Shown one piece after another: positions 9,032 through 17,443 of a DNA stretch of 52,895 nucleotides. Below the pieces are notes generated by a model, which saw only the letters and a list, made by a program, of their open reading frames with translations, was not told the origin of the DNA and searched no databases. The position numbers were made by a program, and so were the translations under genes. Position 1 is the first letter of the stretch; each line of letters opens with the position of its first letter. The stretch is from an uncultured Gammaproteobacteria bacterium (GTDB lineage Bacteria > Pseudomonadota > Gammaproteobacteria > Steroidobacterales > UBA11654), in the NCBI GenBank assembly GCA_937801655.1, contig CALMWC010000008.1, forward strand, positions 1 to 52,895, in the 5' to 3' direction.

Positions 9032-9909
9032 AAAAAGAAAATACCCTAGATACATCAATTGAGCGATTGGTGAGTTTGCTGGACCTTGAAAATATTGAAA
9101 AAAATATTTTCAGAGGAGAGAGTCAAGATATTGGTAGCCCACAGGTATTTGGCGGGCAAGTGCTTGGACAAGCATTAATGGCAGCAAGTAGAACAGTGGA
9201 AGGTAGAAATGTGCATTCCTTGCATGCTTATTTTTTGAGAAGAGGAGATTTTGAGGCTCCTATTGTTTATGAAGTTGATAGAGCCCGTGATGGCGGTAGT
9301 TTTTCTAATAGAAGGGTAATTGCAGTTCAGCATGGCGAACAAATATTCAATATGACTTCCTCTTTTCAAGTCCCAGAAGATGGTCTTGAGCATCAATCAG
9401 ATATGCCTATTGTTCCTCCTCCAGAAGAGTTAGAAGATTTAATAGATCTAATAAAACCTGAATGGGTAGAAAAACTACCCTTAAGAATTAGGAGAATGTT
9501 AACGCGTGAGAGACCTTTTGAAGTTAAACCAGTTGAGACACCACATTTCTTATTAAATGAAACTAAAGATCCAATTAAGCATAGCTGGATAAGAGCTAAA
9601 GGTAATATGCCCAATGACATTGTTATGCATCAGGCTTTACTTGCTTATGTTTCTGATTATGATTTATTAACAACGGCGATACTTCCTCATGGAACTAATT
9701 TAATGCAAAATAAATTCCAAATGGCAAGTTTGGATCATGCCATGTGGTTTCACAACACAGCTTCAGTAGATCAATGGATGTTGTTTGCCTATGAGAGTCC
9801 AAGATCAAATGCATCTAGAGGCTTTGCAAGAGCTCAAATTTTTTCCAGAGATGGAGTATTAATTGCTTCAACTTCTCAAGAGGGATTAATGAGGATTAGA
9901 CGGACTTAA
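9028..9909 (+). CDS. tesB: acyl-CoA thioesterase II
   Basis: A 293-residue double hot-dog thioesterase that hydrolyses medium/long acyl-CoA in the cytosol. Landmarks: QVFGGQVLGQALMAAS, VHSLHAYFLRRGD, DGGSFSNRRV, and the catalytic triad region LAYVSDYDLL (Asp), ASLDHAMWFH, and STSQEGLMR (Gln). I start it at ATG 9028, which forms an ATGA overlap with the MaoC stop; a longer frame from 8986 would add 14 residues with no homology to the family. Its 3' end overlaps the convergent carbonic anhydrase gene by 14 bases, an example of the very tight packing here. Confidence 0.94.
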   Translation: MKKENTLDTSIERLVSLLDLENIEKNIFRGESQDIGSPQVFGGQVLGQALMAASRTVEGRNVHSLHAYFLRRGDFEAPIVYEVDRARDGGSFSNRRVIAVQHGEQIFNMTSSFQVPEDGLEHQSDMPIVPPPEELEDLIDLIKPEWVEKLPLRIRRMLTRERPFEVKPVETPHFLLNETKDPIKHSWIRAKGNMPNDIVMHQALLAYVSDYDLLTTAILPHGTNLMQNKFQMASLDHAMWFHNTASVDQWMLFAYESPRSNASRGFARAQIFSRDGVLIASTSQEGLMRIRRT

Positions 9910-10414
9910 GTGATTTTATAAATCGTTTTCCATTTTCCACATAATGTTCAGCAGAATATTGGATCATTTGAATTTCTTTCTCATCCAAAGATCTTATAAA
10001 TTTAGCAGGCGAGCCCATGATTAATGAGTTATCTGGAAAAACCTTATTTTCAGTGATCAAAGAGTTGGCACCAACCATTGAATTTTTTCCAATTTTTGCA
10101 TGATTAAGAATTGTACTATTGATTCCTATTAGACAGTTATCTGAAATATTGCATCCATGCAACATTACTTTATGTCCTATAGTTACATTTTTACCTATAG
10201 TTAATGGAGCTCCAATATCAGTATGCAATATGGATCCATCTTGTATATTGGTTCCTTGACCAATGTTGATAGGGTCATTATCACCACGTATAACCACATT
10301 GAACCATATGCTGGCATCACTATTTAGATTTACTTTACCAATGATTGTTGCATTCTCAGCTATAAAATTTGAGGCATCATATTTTGGTGTATTTTCATCA
10401 ATACTATAAATCAT
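9896..10414 (-). CDS. gamma-carbonic anhydrase family protein (YrdA/PaaY type)
   Basis: A 172-residue left-handed beta-helix protein with hexapeptide repeats ([LIV]GxxxxI pattern from about residue 18 to 125). Three potential zinc histidines are visible: one in DGSILHTD and two in IGHKVMLHGC. RGDNDPINIGQGTNIQDGS is the classic gamma-CA segment. Homologues are either active carbonic anhydrases or thioester-related proteins; activity is not provable from sequence. It follows gpmA with a four-base overlap (10411-10414), so the two are co-translated, though they have no obvious functional link. Confidence 0.9.
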   Translation of the reverse strand: MIYSIDENTPKYDASNFIAENATIIGKVNLNSDASIWFNVVIRGDNDPINIGQGTNIQDGSILHTDIGAPLTIGKNVTIGHKVMLHGCNISDNCLIGINSTILNHAKIGKNSMVGANSLITENKVFPDNSLIMGSPAKFIRSLDEKEIQMIQYSAEHYVENGKRFIKSLKSV

Positions 10415-11157
10415 TGATTAACCTTTCCTTGCTTAGCAACCATTTCAGTGGCTTTTTTAATTATTTCTTCATCCCCAATGAATCTTTTTAATACTGGCTT
10501 TAGATTTTCATTAAATTCATATAACAATGGTATACCTGTTGGAATATTCATCTCAACAATATCTTCATTGTTAATGTCATCAATCATTTTAATTAAAGAT
10601 CTCAAACTATTGCCATGAGCTACAATCAGTGTGTTTTGATTCCCCAGTAGAGAGGGTACAATAATGTCTTGCCAATATGGTCGAACTCGACTGAGTGTGT
10701 CTTTTAGGCTTTCGCCACAAGGCAGGTTATCAATACCATTATATTTATTGTCCAGACGAGGATGATTTGGGTCATCTACTTCAATTAAAGGTGGCGGAAT
10801 ATCATAACTTCTTCTCCAAATCTTTACCTGCTCTTCTCCATATTCTTTTGCAACTTCAGATTTATTAAGACCTTGTAGGGCACCGTAATGTCTTTCATTT
10901 AATTCCCATGCATTGGTAACAGGAATCCATGTAAGATTCATTTCTTCAAGTATTATAAATAGGGTCCTTGTAGCTCTTTTTAAGAGCGATGTATAGGCAA
11001 CATCAAATGAAATATTTTCTTTCGCTAAATTGAAACCTGCATCCTTTGCTTCGTTTTCACCTTTTTCAGTTAAGTCTACATCTTCCCAGCCAGTGAAGCG
11101 ATTTGATAAATTCCATTCGCTTTGACCATGCCTACAGAGTATGAGTTTTCCAGCCAT
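10411..11157 (-). CDS. gpmA: 2,3-bisphosphoglycerate-dependent phosphoglycerate mutase
   Basis: A 248-residue histidine-phosphatase-fold enzyme that interconverts 3- and 2-phosphoglycerate in glycolysis. Visible: LCRHGQSEWNLSNRFTGW with catalytic His10, WELNERHYGALQGLNK (the second acid/base Glu), IWRRSYDIPPP, and IVAHGNSLR with the second catalytic His near residue 182. Length is typical of dPGM. Divergent from the ETF-QO gene, with 186 AT-rich bases between that should carry both promoters. Confidence 0.96.
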   Translation of the reverse strand: MAGKLILCRHGQSEWNLSNRFTGWEDVDLTEKGENEAKDAGFNLAKENISFDVAYTSLLKRATRTLFIILEEMNLTWIPVTNAWELNERHYGALQGLNKSEVAKEYGEEQVKIWRRSYDIPPPLIEVDDPNHPRLDNKYNGIDNLPCGESLKDTLSRVRPYWQDIIVPSLLGNQNTLIVAHGNSLRSLIKMIDDINNEDIVEMNIPTGIPLLYEFNENLKPVLKRFIGDEEIIKKATEMVAKQGKVNQ

Positions 11158-11343
11158 AATTGGACCTATTTTTTTTTATTTTATAAAAATGCTCATAGCA
11201 TTATAGATTATATGATTTTGTATGTAATTAATCTTTCATTTGGGACTATAAAAATAGCTTATAATCCTCCACTAAATAGTATTTATAATCTTAATACGGT
11301 AATATTCATACTATAATATTACCAATTATTTTAGGAGCTTTGA

Positions 11344-12984
11344 GTGGAACGTGAATCGATGGAGTACGATGTTATTATTGTGGGTGCTGGTCCTTCGGGA
11401 CTCTCAGCAGCCATTCGATTGAAACAGTTAGCCAATAATCAATCAAAAGAACTTAATATTTGTGTGATAGAGAAAGGTTCTGAAATTGGGGCTCATATAC
11501 TTTCAGGAAATGTATTTGATCCCAAGGCATTAAATGAATTGATACCAGATTGGAAAGAGCAAGATACTCCAGTAAAGACATCAGTTGTAAAAGATGAAGT
11601 GAGATATTTGCTTAATGAAAAATCATCCATTTCAGTGCCACTGCTATTAGCTCCCACATTTAACAATCATGGCAATTATATTATTAGTTTAGGCAATCTA
11701 TGCCGATGGCTAGGAGACTATGCTGAAGGTTTAGGAGTCGATATCTTTACTGGGTTTACAGCTTCAGAAATTATCTATGAGGATGATATTGTTGTAGGGG
11801 TAGCCACCGGTGATATGGGTATTGATAAGAATAAAGTTAATAAAGACAGTTATGAGCCAGGCATTGATTTAAAAGCCACTTATACTATTTTCTCAGAGGG
11901 TTGTCGTGGGCATTTAGGGAAGCAACTTATTGAAAAGTTTAACTTAGACCAAGATTCAGATCCCCAACACTATGGCATTGGTTTCAAAGAAGTATGGGAT
12001 ATTGATCCATCATTGCATCAAGAAGGACTGGTTGTGCATACGATGGGTTGGCCAGCACAAAGTGATACCTTGTCAGGCTCATATTTTTATCATGCTGAGA
12101 ACAACCAAGTTTTCATTGGGTATATTGTACCTCTCGACTATGAAAATCCACACATTAGCCCTTATGAAGAGTTTCAACAATGGAAGCATCAACAATCAAT
12201 CAAGACTTATTTGGAAGGGGGAACAAGAGTTTCCTATGGTGCGAGAGCTTTAATAAAAGGCGGCCATCAGTCAAGACCTAAGATGAGCTTTCCAGGAGGA
12301 TTAATCATAGGTGACAATGCTGGCACTCTTAATTTTCCTAGAATCAAAGGCACTCATACAGCTATGAAATCAGGAATGATAGCTGCTGAAAGTATTTTTA
12401 AAGAGATTGCTAAAGAATCACCGATGAAAGATTTAGAAGACTATGAGAATCAATTTAAGTCGTCTTGGGTGGAGAAGGAGCTTCTTAAAGCCAGAAATTT
12501 TTTACCCTTAATACATCAATTTGGAACTAAAATTGGCGTCTTGTTTGCTGGCATAGATCAACTGATATTCAGAGGTAGGCTGCCATTTACCCTGCATCAT
12601 ATGACACCTGATCATGCATGCTTAAAGAATGCAGATGCAATGTCAAAAATAGACTATAAGAAGCCAGATGGGTTGTTATCTTTTGATAAATTATCATCAG
12701 TATTCTTATCAAATACGAATCATGAGGAGGATCAGCCTTGTCATTTAATATTAAAAGATGCTTCCATTCCTATAGCGAAAAATCTTCCTCTTTATGATGA
12801 GCCTGCACAACGATATTGTCCTGCTGGTGTTTACGAGATTGTTGAAAAAGAAGGTAAAAAATTATTCCAGATTAATGCTCAGAATTGTGTGCATTGCAAG
12901 ACTTGTGATATTAAAGATCCGAGTCAAAATATAAACTGGATAACACCAGAGGGAGGGGGAGGTCCAAACTATAGTAATATGTAG
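11344..12984 (+). CDS. electron transfer flavoprotein-ubiquinone oxidoreductase
   Basis: A 546-residue ETF-QO, a membrane-associated FAD and 4Fe-4S enzyme that passes electrons from acyl-CoA dehydrogenases, via ETF, to ubiquinone. Visible: FAD dinucleotide fold DVIIVGAGPSGLSAAIRL (residues about 9-26), FPRIKGTHTAMKSGMIAAES, the quinone-region PFTLHHMTPDHACL, and the C-terminal cluster CPAGVYE ... NCVHCKTCDIKDP. The start is GTG 11344: AGGAG at 11333-11337 is 6 bases upstream of it, while the in-frame ATG 11359 lacks a ribosome site. Fits the acyl-CoA enzymes nearby (MaoC, TesB). The ETF subunits are not in the window. Confidence 0.95.
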   Translation: MERESMEYDVIIVGAGPSGLSAAIRLKQLANNQSKELNICVIEKGSEIGAHILSGNVFDPKALNELIPDWKEQDTPVKTSVVKDEVRYLLNEKSSISVPLLLAPTFNNHGNYIISLGNLCRWLGDYAEGLGVDIFTGFTASEIIYEDDIVVGVATGDMGIDKNKVNKDSYEPGIDLKATYTIFSEGCRGHLGKQLIEKFNLDQDSDPQHYGIGFKEVWDIDPSLHQEGLVVHTMGWPAQSDTLSGSYFYHAENNQVFIGYIVPLDYENPHISPYEEFQQWKHQQSIKTYLEGGTRVSYGARALIKGGHQSRPKMSFPGGLIIGDNAGTLNFPRIKGTHTAMKSGMIAAESIFKEIAKESPMKDLEDYENQFKSSWVEKELLKARNFLPLIHQFGTKIGVLFAGIDQLIFRGRLPFTLHHMTPDHACLKNADAMSKIDYKKPDGLLSFDKLSSVFLSNTNHEEDQPCHLILKDASIPIAKNLPLYDEPAQRYCPAGVYEIVEKEGKKLFQINAQNCVHCKTCDIKDPSQNINWITPEGGGGPNYSNM

Positions 12985-13122
12985 TTTTTTAGTGGTTTAA
13001 TGGATACAAATAATCATATACAGTCTTCCTTAGAAGCTTTCACTGGCGCCTTCTTTCTGATAAGTTGCACTAGTGGATTAGTCTTATGAATATTAAGGTT
13101 AACTCTCAGGGTAGAAAATATT

Positions 13123-13947
13123 GTGATATTTGAAAAAATAAAAAAGAAAAGCTATGCATGTCTTATAGCTGGTTTAGTCCTTTCCATAGGAGCTACAGCG
13201 TATTCTCAGTCTGATAATCAAGAAGAAATTATACTACCTAATCCAATTGATATATTGGGCGACAGTCTTGTAGTTCAAAGTACTACATCAGAAGATTCAC
13301 AACAATCACAAGTTATGATTTCTAATCTGTCTAATCAAACACAAGAATTGCTAGGCGAGTATCGATTGGTCTTGCAACAGATTGATCGGCTCATTGCATA
13401 CAATGAATATGTTGAAAGATTGATTGAAGATCAGAAATTTCAAATCAAAGACATTAATCAACAATTGATTGATTTTGCAATTATAGAAAGAGGTATTGTT
13501 CCCTTAATGTTGGAGAGTATTGATATTCTTGACAAGTTTATTGATCTGGATATTCCATTTCTATTGGATGAAAGAAAGCAAAGGATTGCTAGACTGAGAA
13601 TTATTATGGATCAGTCTGATATCACAGTTTCTGAAAAATATAGACAAATTATGGATGCTTATCAGATTGAGACGAGTTATGGCTCTGATATTGAAGCCTA
13701 TATTGGATTTCTTGATATTGATGGCGAGAACAGACAAGTGGATTTCTTAAGAATAGGTAGAACTTCACTCACATATCAAACACCAGATCAAGAAGAAACT
13801 GGGTTTTGGAATAAAGAGTTACAAGAATGGGAAGATCTTCCTCGAAAATATACAGATTATGTTAAGCAAGGTTTAAAAATTGCAAAAAAACAAGTGACTC
13901 CTGATCTTATTGAACTTCCTATTGAAGCTCCTGGTGTCGTTAGATGA
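13123..13947 (+). CDS. DUF3450 family periplasmic coiled-coil protein of a TonB system
   Basis: A 274-residue protein with a signal peptide (about residues 1-29, ending ATAYSQS) and a long coiled coil (about 55-125), followed by a mixed C-terminal domain. It matches DUF3450, whose members are found at the head of extended TonB clusters. It starts at GTG; no upstream ATG in frame was seen. It overlaps the next gene by four bases, so it is the first gene of the seven-gene operon that ends at 18731. Function within the TonB machine is unknown; a periplasmic scaffold role is inference. Confidence 0.85.
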   Translation: MIFEKIKKKSYACLIAGLVLSIGATAYSQSDNQEEIILPNPIDILGDSLVVQSTTSEDSQQSQVMISNLSNQTQELLGEYRLVLQQIDRLIAYNEYVERLIEDQKFQIKDINQQLIDFAIIERGIVPLMLESIDILDKFIDLDIPFLLDERKQRIARLRIIMDQSDITVSEKYRQIMDAYQIETSYGSDIEAYIGFLDIDGENRQVDFLRIGRTSLTYQTPDQEETGFWNKELQEWEDLPRKYTDYVKQGLKIAKKQVTPDLIELPIEAPGVVR

Positions 13948-15341
13948 AAACTTTTAAAACAAAATATATATCCATTTTATTAGTCCTGATGGCTATTAAT
14001 ATGCCATTGGTGGCTCAAGAGGAAGTGGAAGTTATTACTGATCCTGTCATTTTGGAAAAACTGAGAAACATTGAAACAATGCAGAAATTGCTTGAAATAA
14101 CTCGTAGCAATAATATTCAAATTAGTATTGAAAATACCGAAAGAGAAAGAAAATTTATTGAGGCAAGAGACCAACAAGAATCACTGCTTAATGATGCTAA
14201 GAAAAGACTCCAAGAGCAAGAAGATCGGAGTGTAAGGCTGCAAAAAGAATTTGAAGATAATGAAAAGATTCTTGAAGAAATTGGAGAGACACTCAGAATT
14301 CGTATTGGAAACTTTGGTGAGCTTTTTGGAGTCTTTAGGCAAGTTACTGGTGAAGTTATTGCTACAGTTAAGAATTCAATAGTCTCACTACAGTTCCCCA
14401 ATCGTGAAGAGTCTCTGACACAATTGGCTGAAAACAAAGGATTGCCTTCAATTGATCAAATGAAGAGCTTAGTCGTGTCTATGCTTGAAGAAATGACTCA
14501 ATCAGGCAGGGTTGATCGTTTTGATGGTCAAGTTGTTTTACCTGGAGGATCTATAGCTGATGCTGAAATTGTTAGAGTAGGTGTCTTCAATGCTATTACT
14601 GAAGATTTCTTTTTAAAATTTGTACCAGAAACACAAACCTTGCAAGTTCTAGCTAGGCAACCTGCAAGAAGATACAGATCTATGGCCGGTGATTTATTTG
14701 ATGCAGATGAGGGCTTTGTAACAATGGCTGTTGATCCTAGTCGAGGGCAAATCCTTGGATTATTAATTCAGGCACCAGGACTTAGTGAGAGAATTAGTTC
14801 AGGTGGACCGGTTGGGTATTTTATTATTTTAATCGGGCTTATAGGGTTAACTTTATCTGTTTGGCGATTTAAGATCCTTAAACAAGAAGGGGAGGCTATA
14901 GATCGCCAGCTTTCAAACCAGAGTATTTCTCAAGACAATGCTTTGGGAAGAATTTTATCTGTTTACGATAAGAATGAAGGCATTAATATTGAATCACTTG
15001 AATTGAAAGTAGATGAAGCTATATTGAAAGAGGTTCCTAAGTTAGAAAAGTATCATAGTATTATTAAAGTTTTTGCTGCAGTTGCTCCTTTATTAGGTTT
15101 ATTAGGTACCGTAACAGGCATGATTTTAACCTTCCAAGCTCTGACACTGTTTGGTACGGGAGACCCCAAATTAATGGCTGGTGGAATATCCCAAGCTCTA
15201 GTCACAACAATGCTTGGGTTGATAGTTGCAATACCCTTAGTTTTTCTGCACAGCATTTTAACAAGTTGGAGTGGTTCTTTGATCGAAATTCTTGAGGAAC
15301 AAAGTGCTGGTTTAATCGCGAGAAATGCTACTAAAAAATAA
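13944..15341 (+). CDS. TtpC-like long MotA/TolQ/ExbB proton-channel protein
   Basis: A 465-residue ExbB-family protein with a signal peptide (residues 1-24), a periplasmic coiled coil (about 45-130), a middle domain, then the MotA/TolQ/ExbB unit: a first membrane helix near 295-310 and the paired helices AAVAPLLGLLGTVTGMI and MLGLIVAIPLVFLHSIL. This large N-terminal extension is typical of TtpC, described as a necessary partner of the TonB2 complex in Vibrio. It should sit in the inner membrane and transmit proton-motive force. Coupled to DUF3450 upstream; the standard short ExbB follows directly. Confidence 0.88.
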   Translation: MKTFKTKYISILLVLMAINMPLVAQEEVEVITDPVILEKLRNIETMQKLLEITRSNNIQISIENTERERKFIEARDQQESLLNDAKKRLQEQEDRSVRLQKEFEDNEKILEEIGETLRIRIGNFGELFGVFRQVTGEVIATVKNSIVSLQFPNREESLTQLAENKGLPSIDQMKSLVVSMLEEMTQSGRVDRFDGQVVLPGGSIADAEIVRVGVFNAITEDFFLKFVPETQTLQVLARQPARRYRSMAGDLFDADEGFVTMAVDPSRGQILGLLIQAPGLSERISSGGPVGYFIILIGLIGLTLSVWRFKILKQEGEAIDRQLSNQSISQDNALGRILSVYDKNEGINIESLELKVDEAILKEVPKLEKYHSIIKVFAAVAPLLGLLGTVTGMILTFQALTLFGTGDPKLMAGGISQALVTTMLGLIVAIPLVFLHSILTSWSGSLIEILEEQSAGLIARNATKK

Positions 15342-15359
15342 TTTCATACCATGAGTTAG

Positions 15360-15971
15360 ATGAAATATCCCCTGATATATAAAACACAGCAATACCTTGA
15401 AGGAAGAGAATTCTGGTTTTTATTATTTTTTATAAGTGCTCTACTACTAATTATATTTGTTTCTGTTTTTGAGGATATCAGAACTTTTTTTGAGGCAGGT
15501 GGACCTGTTTTATGGGGTATTCTGCTTGTGACTATAATCATGTGGACATTGATCATAGAACGTTTTTGGTTTTTTTATTATGTACTACCTTCGAGTATAA
15601 AAAGTACTACTGATGAATGGAATAAAATGAATCCAGAGATTGATTGGTACTCAAAAAAAATTAGAGATCAAATGATTTCTGAACTATCAATAAATTCAAA
15701 AAGATTCATTCTGACTATTGAAACGATGATGCAGATACTACCCTTACTTGGTCTGCTTGGAACCGTTGTTGGAATGATAAAAGTGTTTGATGTAATGACA
15801 TTTTTTGGCACGGGAAATGCCAGATTAATGGCGAGTGGCGTATCGCAGGCAACGATTCCAACCATGGCAGGTTTGGTGGCAGCCATATCGGGTTTGTATA
15901 TCGCTAATATGTTAAAAAGAAAAGCCGATGATGAGATAGACAAAGCCGCTGATCATTTAATGATGAAATAA
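15360..15971 (+). CDS. exbB: ExbB-type biopolymer transport protein
   Basis: A 203-residue inner-membrane MotA/TolQ/ExbB channel protein. Visible: three membrane helices (about 18-36, 52-70 and the pair around 120-185), with LPLLGLLGTVVGMIKVFD and TIPTMAGLVAAISGLYIANM as the family signature. With ExbD it forms the proton channel that drives TonB. Third gene of the operon, 18 bases after the TtpC-like gene and 6 bases before the first exbD. Confidence 0.92.
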   Translation: MKYPLIYKTQQYLEGREFWFLLFFISALLLIIFVSVFEDIRTFFEAGGPVLWGILLVTIIMWTLIIERFWFFYYVLPSSIKSTTDEWNKMNPEIDWYSKKIRDQMISELSINSKRFILTIETMMQILPLLGLLGTVVGMIKVFDVMTFFGTGNARLMASGVSQATIPTMAGLVAAISGLYIANMLKRKADDEIDKAADHLMMK

Positions 15972-15977
15972 AAAAAT

Positions 15978-16379
15978 ATGAGAAGACGATTTAAAAAGAA
16001 ATCAGATGAAAGTGAAATCAATATAACTCCTATGTTGGATATTGTTTTTATCATGCTCATTTTTTTTATAGTTACCACCTCTTTTGTTAAAGAAATTTCT
16101 ATTGATGTTAATAGACCAACCAAATCTCCAATTAAAGAACAAAAGAAATCAGATGTCATTTCTGTTCGTATATCAGCAGAAGGTCAAGTTTTTGTTCAAG
16201 ATCGTTTGATTAACTTGGATGCCGTTAGGGCAAATATTGAGTCAAATCTAGCACTTAAACCTCAAGCTTCTGTAGTTGTTGTTTCCGATAGAGATGCTGA
16301 TGCTGGTTTTTTAGTTAAAGTAATCGACCAATCCAGGTTAGCGGGTGCTTCGAATGTTTCATTAGCATCACAAAAATAA
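15978..16379 (+). CDS. exbD: ExbD-type protein, first copy
   Basis: A 133-residue ExbD: one membrane helix near the N-terminus carrying the catalytic Asp in ITPMLDIVFIMLIFFIVTTS, then a periplasmic domain. Works with ExbB to couple proton flow to TonB. A second ExbD follows 3 bases after this stop; the two share the SEINITPM.DIVFIMLIFFIVTTSF core but differ clearly in the periplasmic half. Two different ExbDs in a row suggest a hetero-oligomer or two alternate channel forms; that is inference. Confidence 0.92.
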   Translation: MRRRFKKKSDESEINITPMLDIVFIMLIFFIVTTSFVKEISIDVNRPTKSPIKEQKKSDVISVRISAEGQVFVQDRLINLDAVRANIESNLALKPQASVVVVSDRDADAGFLVKVIDQSRLAGASNVSLASQK

Positions 16380-16382
16380 ACT

Positions 16383-16784
16383 ATGTTGAGAAGAAGAAAA
16401 AGAGAAGAAGAGGATAGTGAAATAAACATCACGCCTATGATGGATATTGTGTTTATTATGTTAATCTTTTTTATTGTAACTACCTCTTTTATTAAAGAAA
16501 CAGGAATAGATCCCAATAGGCCAGAAGCTGAAACTGCTTCCAGATCTGAATTAGGCAATATTCTTATAGCCATATCTCCCAGCGATCAAATTTGGATGAA
16601 TAAGAATCCTATTGAATTGCAAGCAGTAAGAATTCTTATGGAAGCCGCTCATGCAGAAAATCCTGAAAGCAGTGTTGTAATTGTTGCTGATGAACTGGCT
16701 TCAACTGGCATAGTTATAGACATTATGGACCAGATAAGATTAAGCGGAATATCTAAGGTTTCTATTTCTGCACAGGAGAAATAG
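16383..16784 (+). CDS. exbD: ExbD-type protein, second copy
   Basis: A 133-residue ExbD paralogue of exactly the same length as its neighbour. The membrane helix ITPMMDIVFIMLIFFIVTTS carries the conserved Asp; the basic N-terminus (MLRRRKREEEDSE) matches the first copy's MRRRFKKKSDESE. The periplasmic domain is diverged (NPIELQAVRILMEA against the first copy's LINLDAVRANIESN). It is 3 bases after the first exbD and 5 bases before tonB. Tandem duplication followed by divergence is the simplest origin. Confidence 0.92.
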   Translation: MLRRRKREEEDSEINITPMMDIVFIMLIFFIVTTSFIKETGIDPNRPEAETASRSELGNILIAISPSDQIWMNKNPIELQAVRILMEAAHAENPESSVVIVADELASTGIVIDIMDQIRLSGISKVSISAQEK

Positions 16785-16789
16785 AGTTT

Positions 16790-17443
16790 ATGAATACACT
16801 TTCATTAACGTTTAAGCCTGAAATGAGATATTTATCAGCAATGATATTGGGTGTCATTATCTCTCTGTCTCTATTTTTCTTGATGCAAGCTCTCATTGAT
16901 TCTGGAGAGCAAGATTATAGCGCTTCTGGTGAAGGACAAATCATGGAATTCATTAGAATTAAAGACGATGAGAGCCTAAGTTTCAAGGATAGAATAAAAC
17001 CAAAAAAACCTACACCGCCAAAAGAGCCACCTCCACCACCTAAGCTTATTGTTGAAAAACAAGCGAAACCCACTGTTAATAAAATTAAAATAGAAATTCC
17101 TAATATAGATTTACCAACCATTGCTGGAGGCGGACCTTTTTTAGGTAACTGGCAGGGCAATCCATTAGCTGAAGGAGATGTACTTCCAATCGTAAGAATT
17201 GATCCTCAGTGGCCAAGAGAGGCTTTAGCTAGGGGTATTGAAGGGTATGTTGTTGTTGAGGTAACTATTGCTTCTGATGGAAGTGTAAGAGGTGCCTCGA
17301 TTATCGAATCTGTACCTAAAAGAATGTTTGATAGGAATGTTATAAGAGCCGTACTGAAATGGAAGTTTAAACCTAGAATTATTAATGGCGTTCCTGTAGA
17401 AAGAAAAGCCATTCAAACTCTTGAATTTAAAATCAATGCATAG
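16790..17443 (+). CDS. tonB: TonB energy-transducing protein
   Basis: A 217-residue TonB: N-terminal membrane anchor (about 15-37), a proline/lysine-rich linker (KPKKPTPPKEPPPPPKL, residues about 67-83) that spans the periplasm, and the C-terminal TonB fold with ARGIEGYVVVEVTIASDGSV and AVLKWKFKPRIINGVP. It links ExbB/ExbD to TonB-dependent receptors. The short linker is typical of TonB2-type proteins. No TonB-dependent receptor gene is in the window, so the transported substrate is unknown. Confidence 0.93.
   Translation: MNTLSLTFKPEMRYLSAMILGVIISLSLFFLMQALIDSGEQDYSASGEGQIMEFIRIKDDESLSFKDRIKPKKPTPPKEPPPPPKLIVEKQAKPTVNKIKIEIPNIDLPTIAGGGPFLGNWQGNPLAEGDVLPIVRIDPQWPREALARGIEGYVVVEVTIASDGSVRGASIIESVPKRMFDRNVIRAVLKWKFKPRIINGVPVERKAIQTLEFKINA

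Noticed and set aside
13000-13089. Short ORF between ETF-QO and the DUF3450 gene
   Set aside because: No ribosome site, no hydrophobic or conserved pattern; likely chance in a 138-base spacer.
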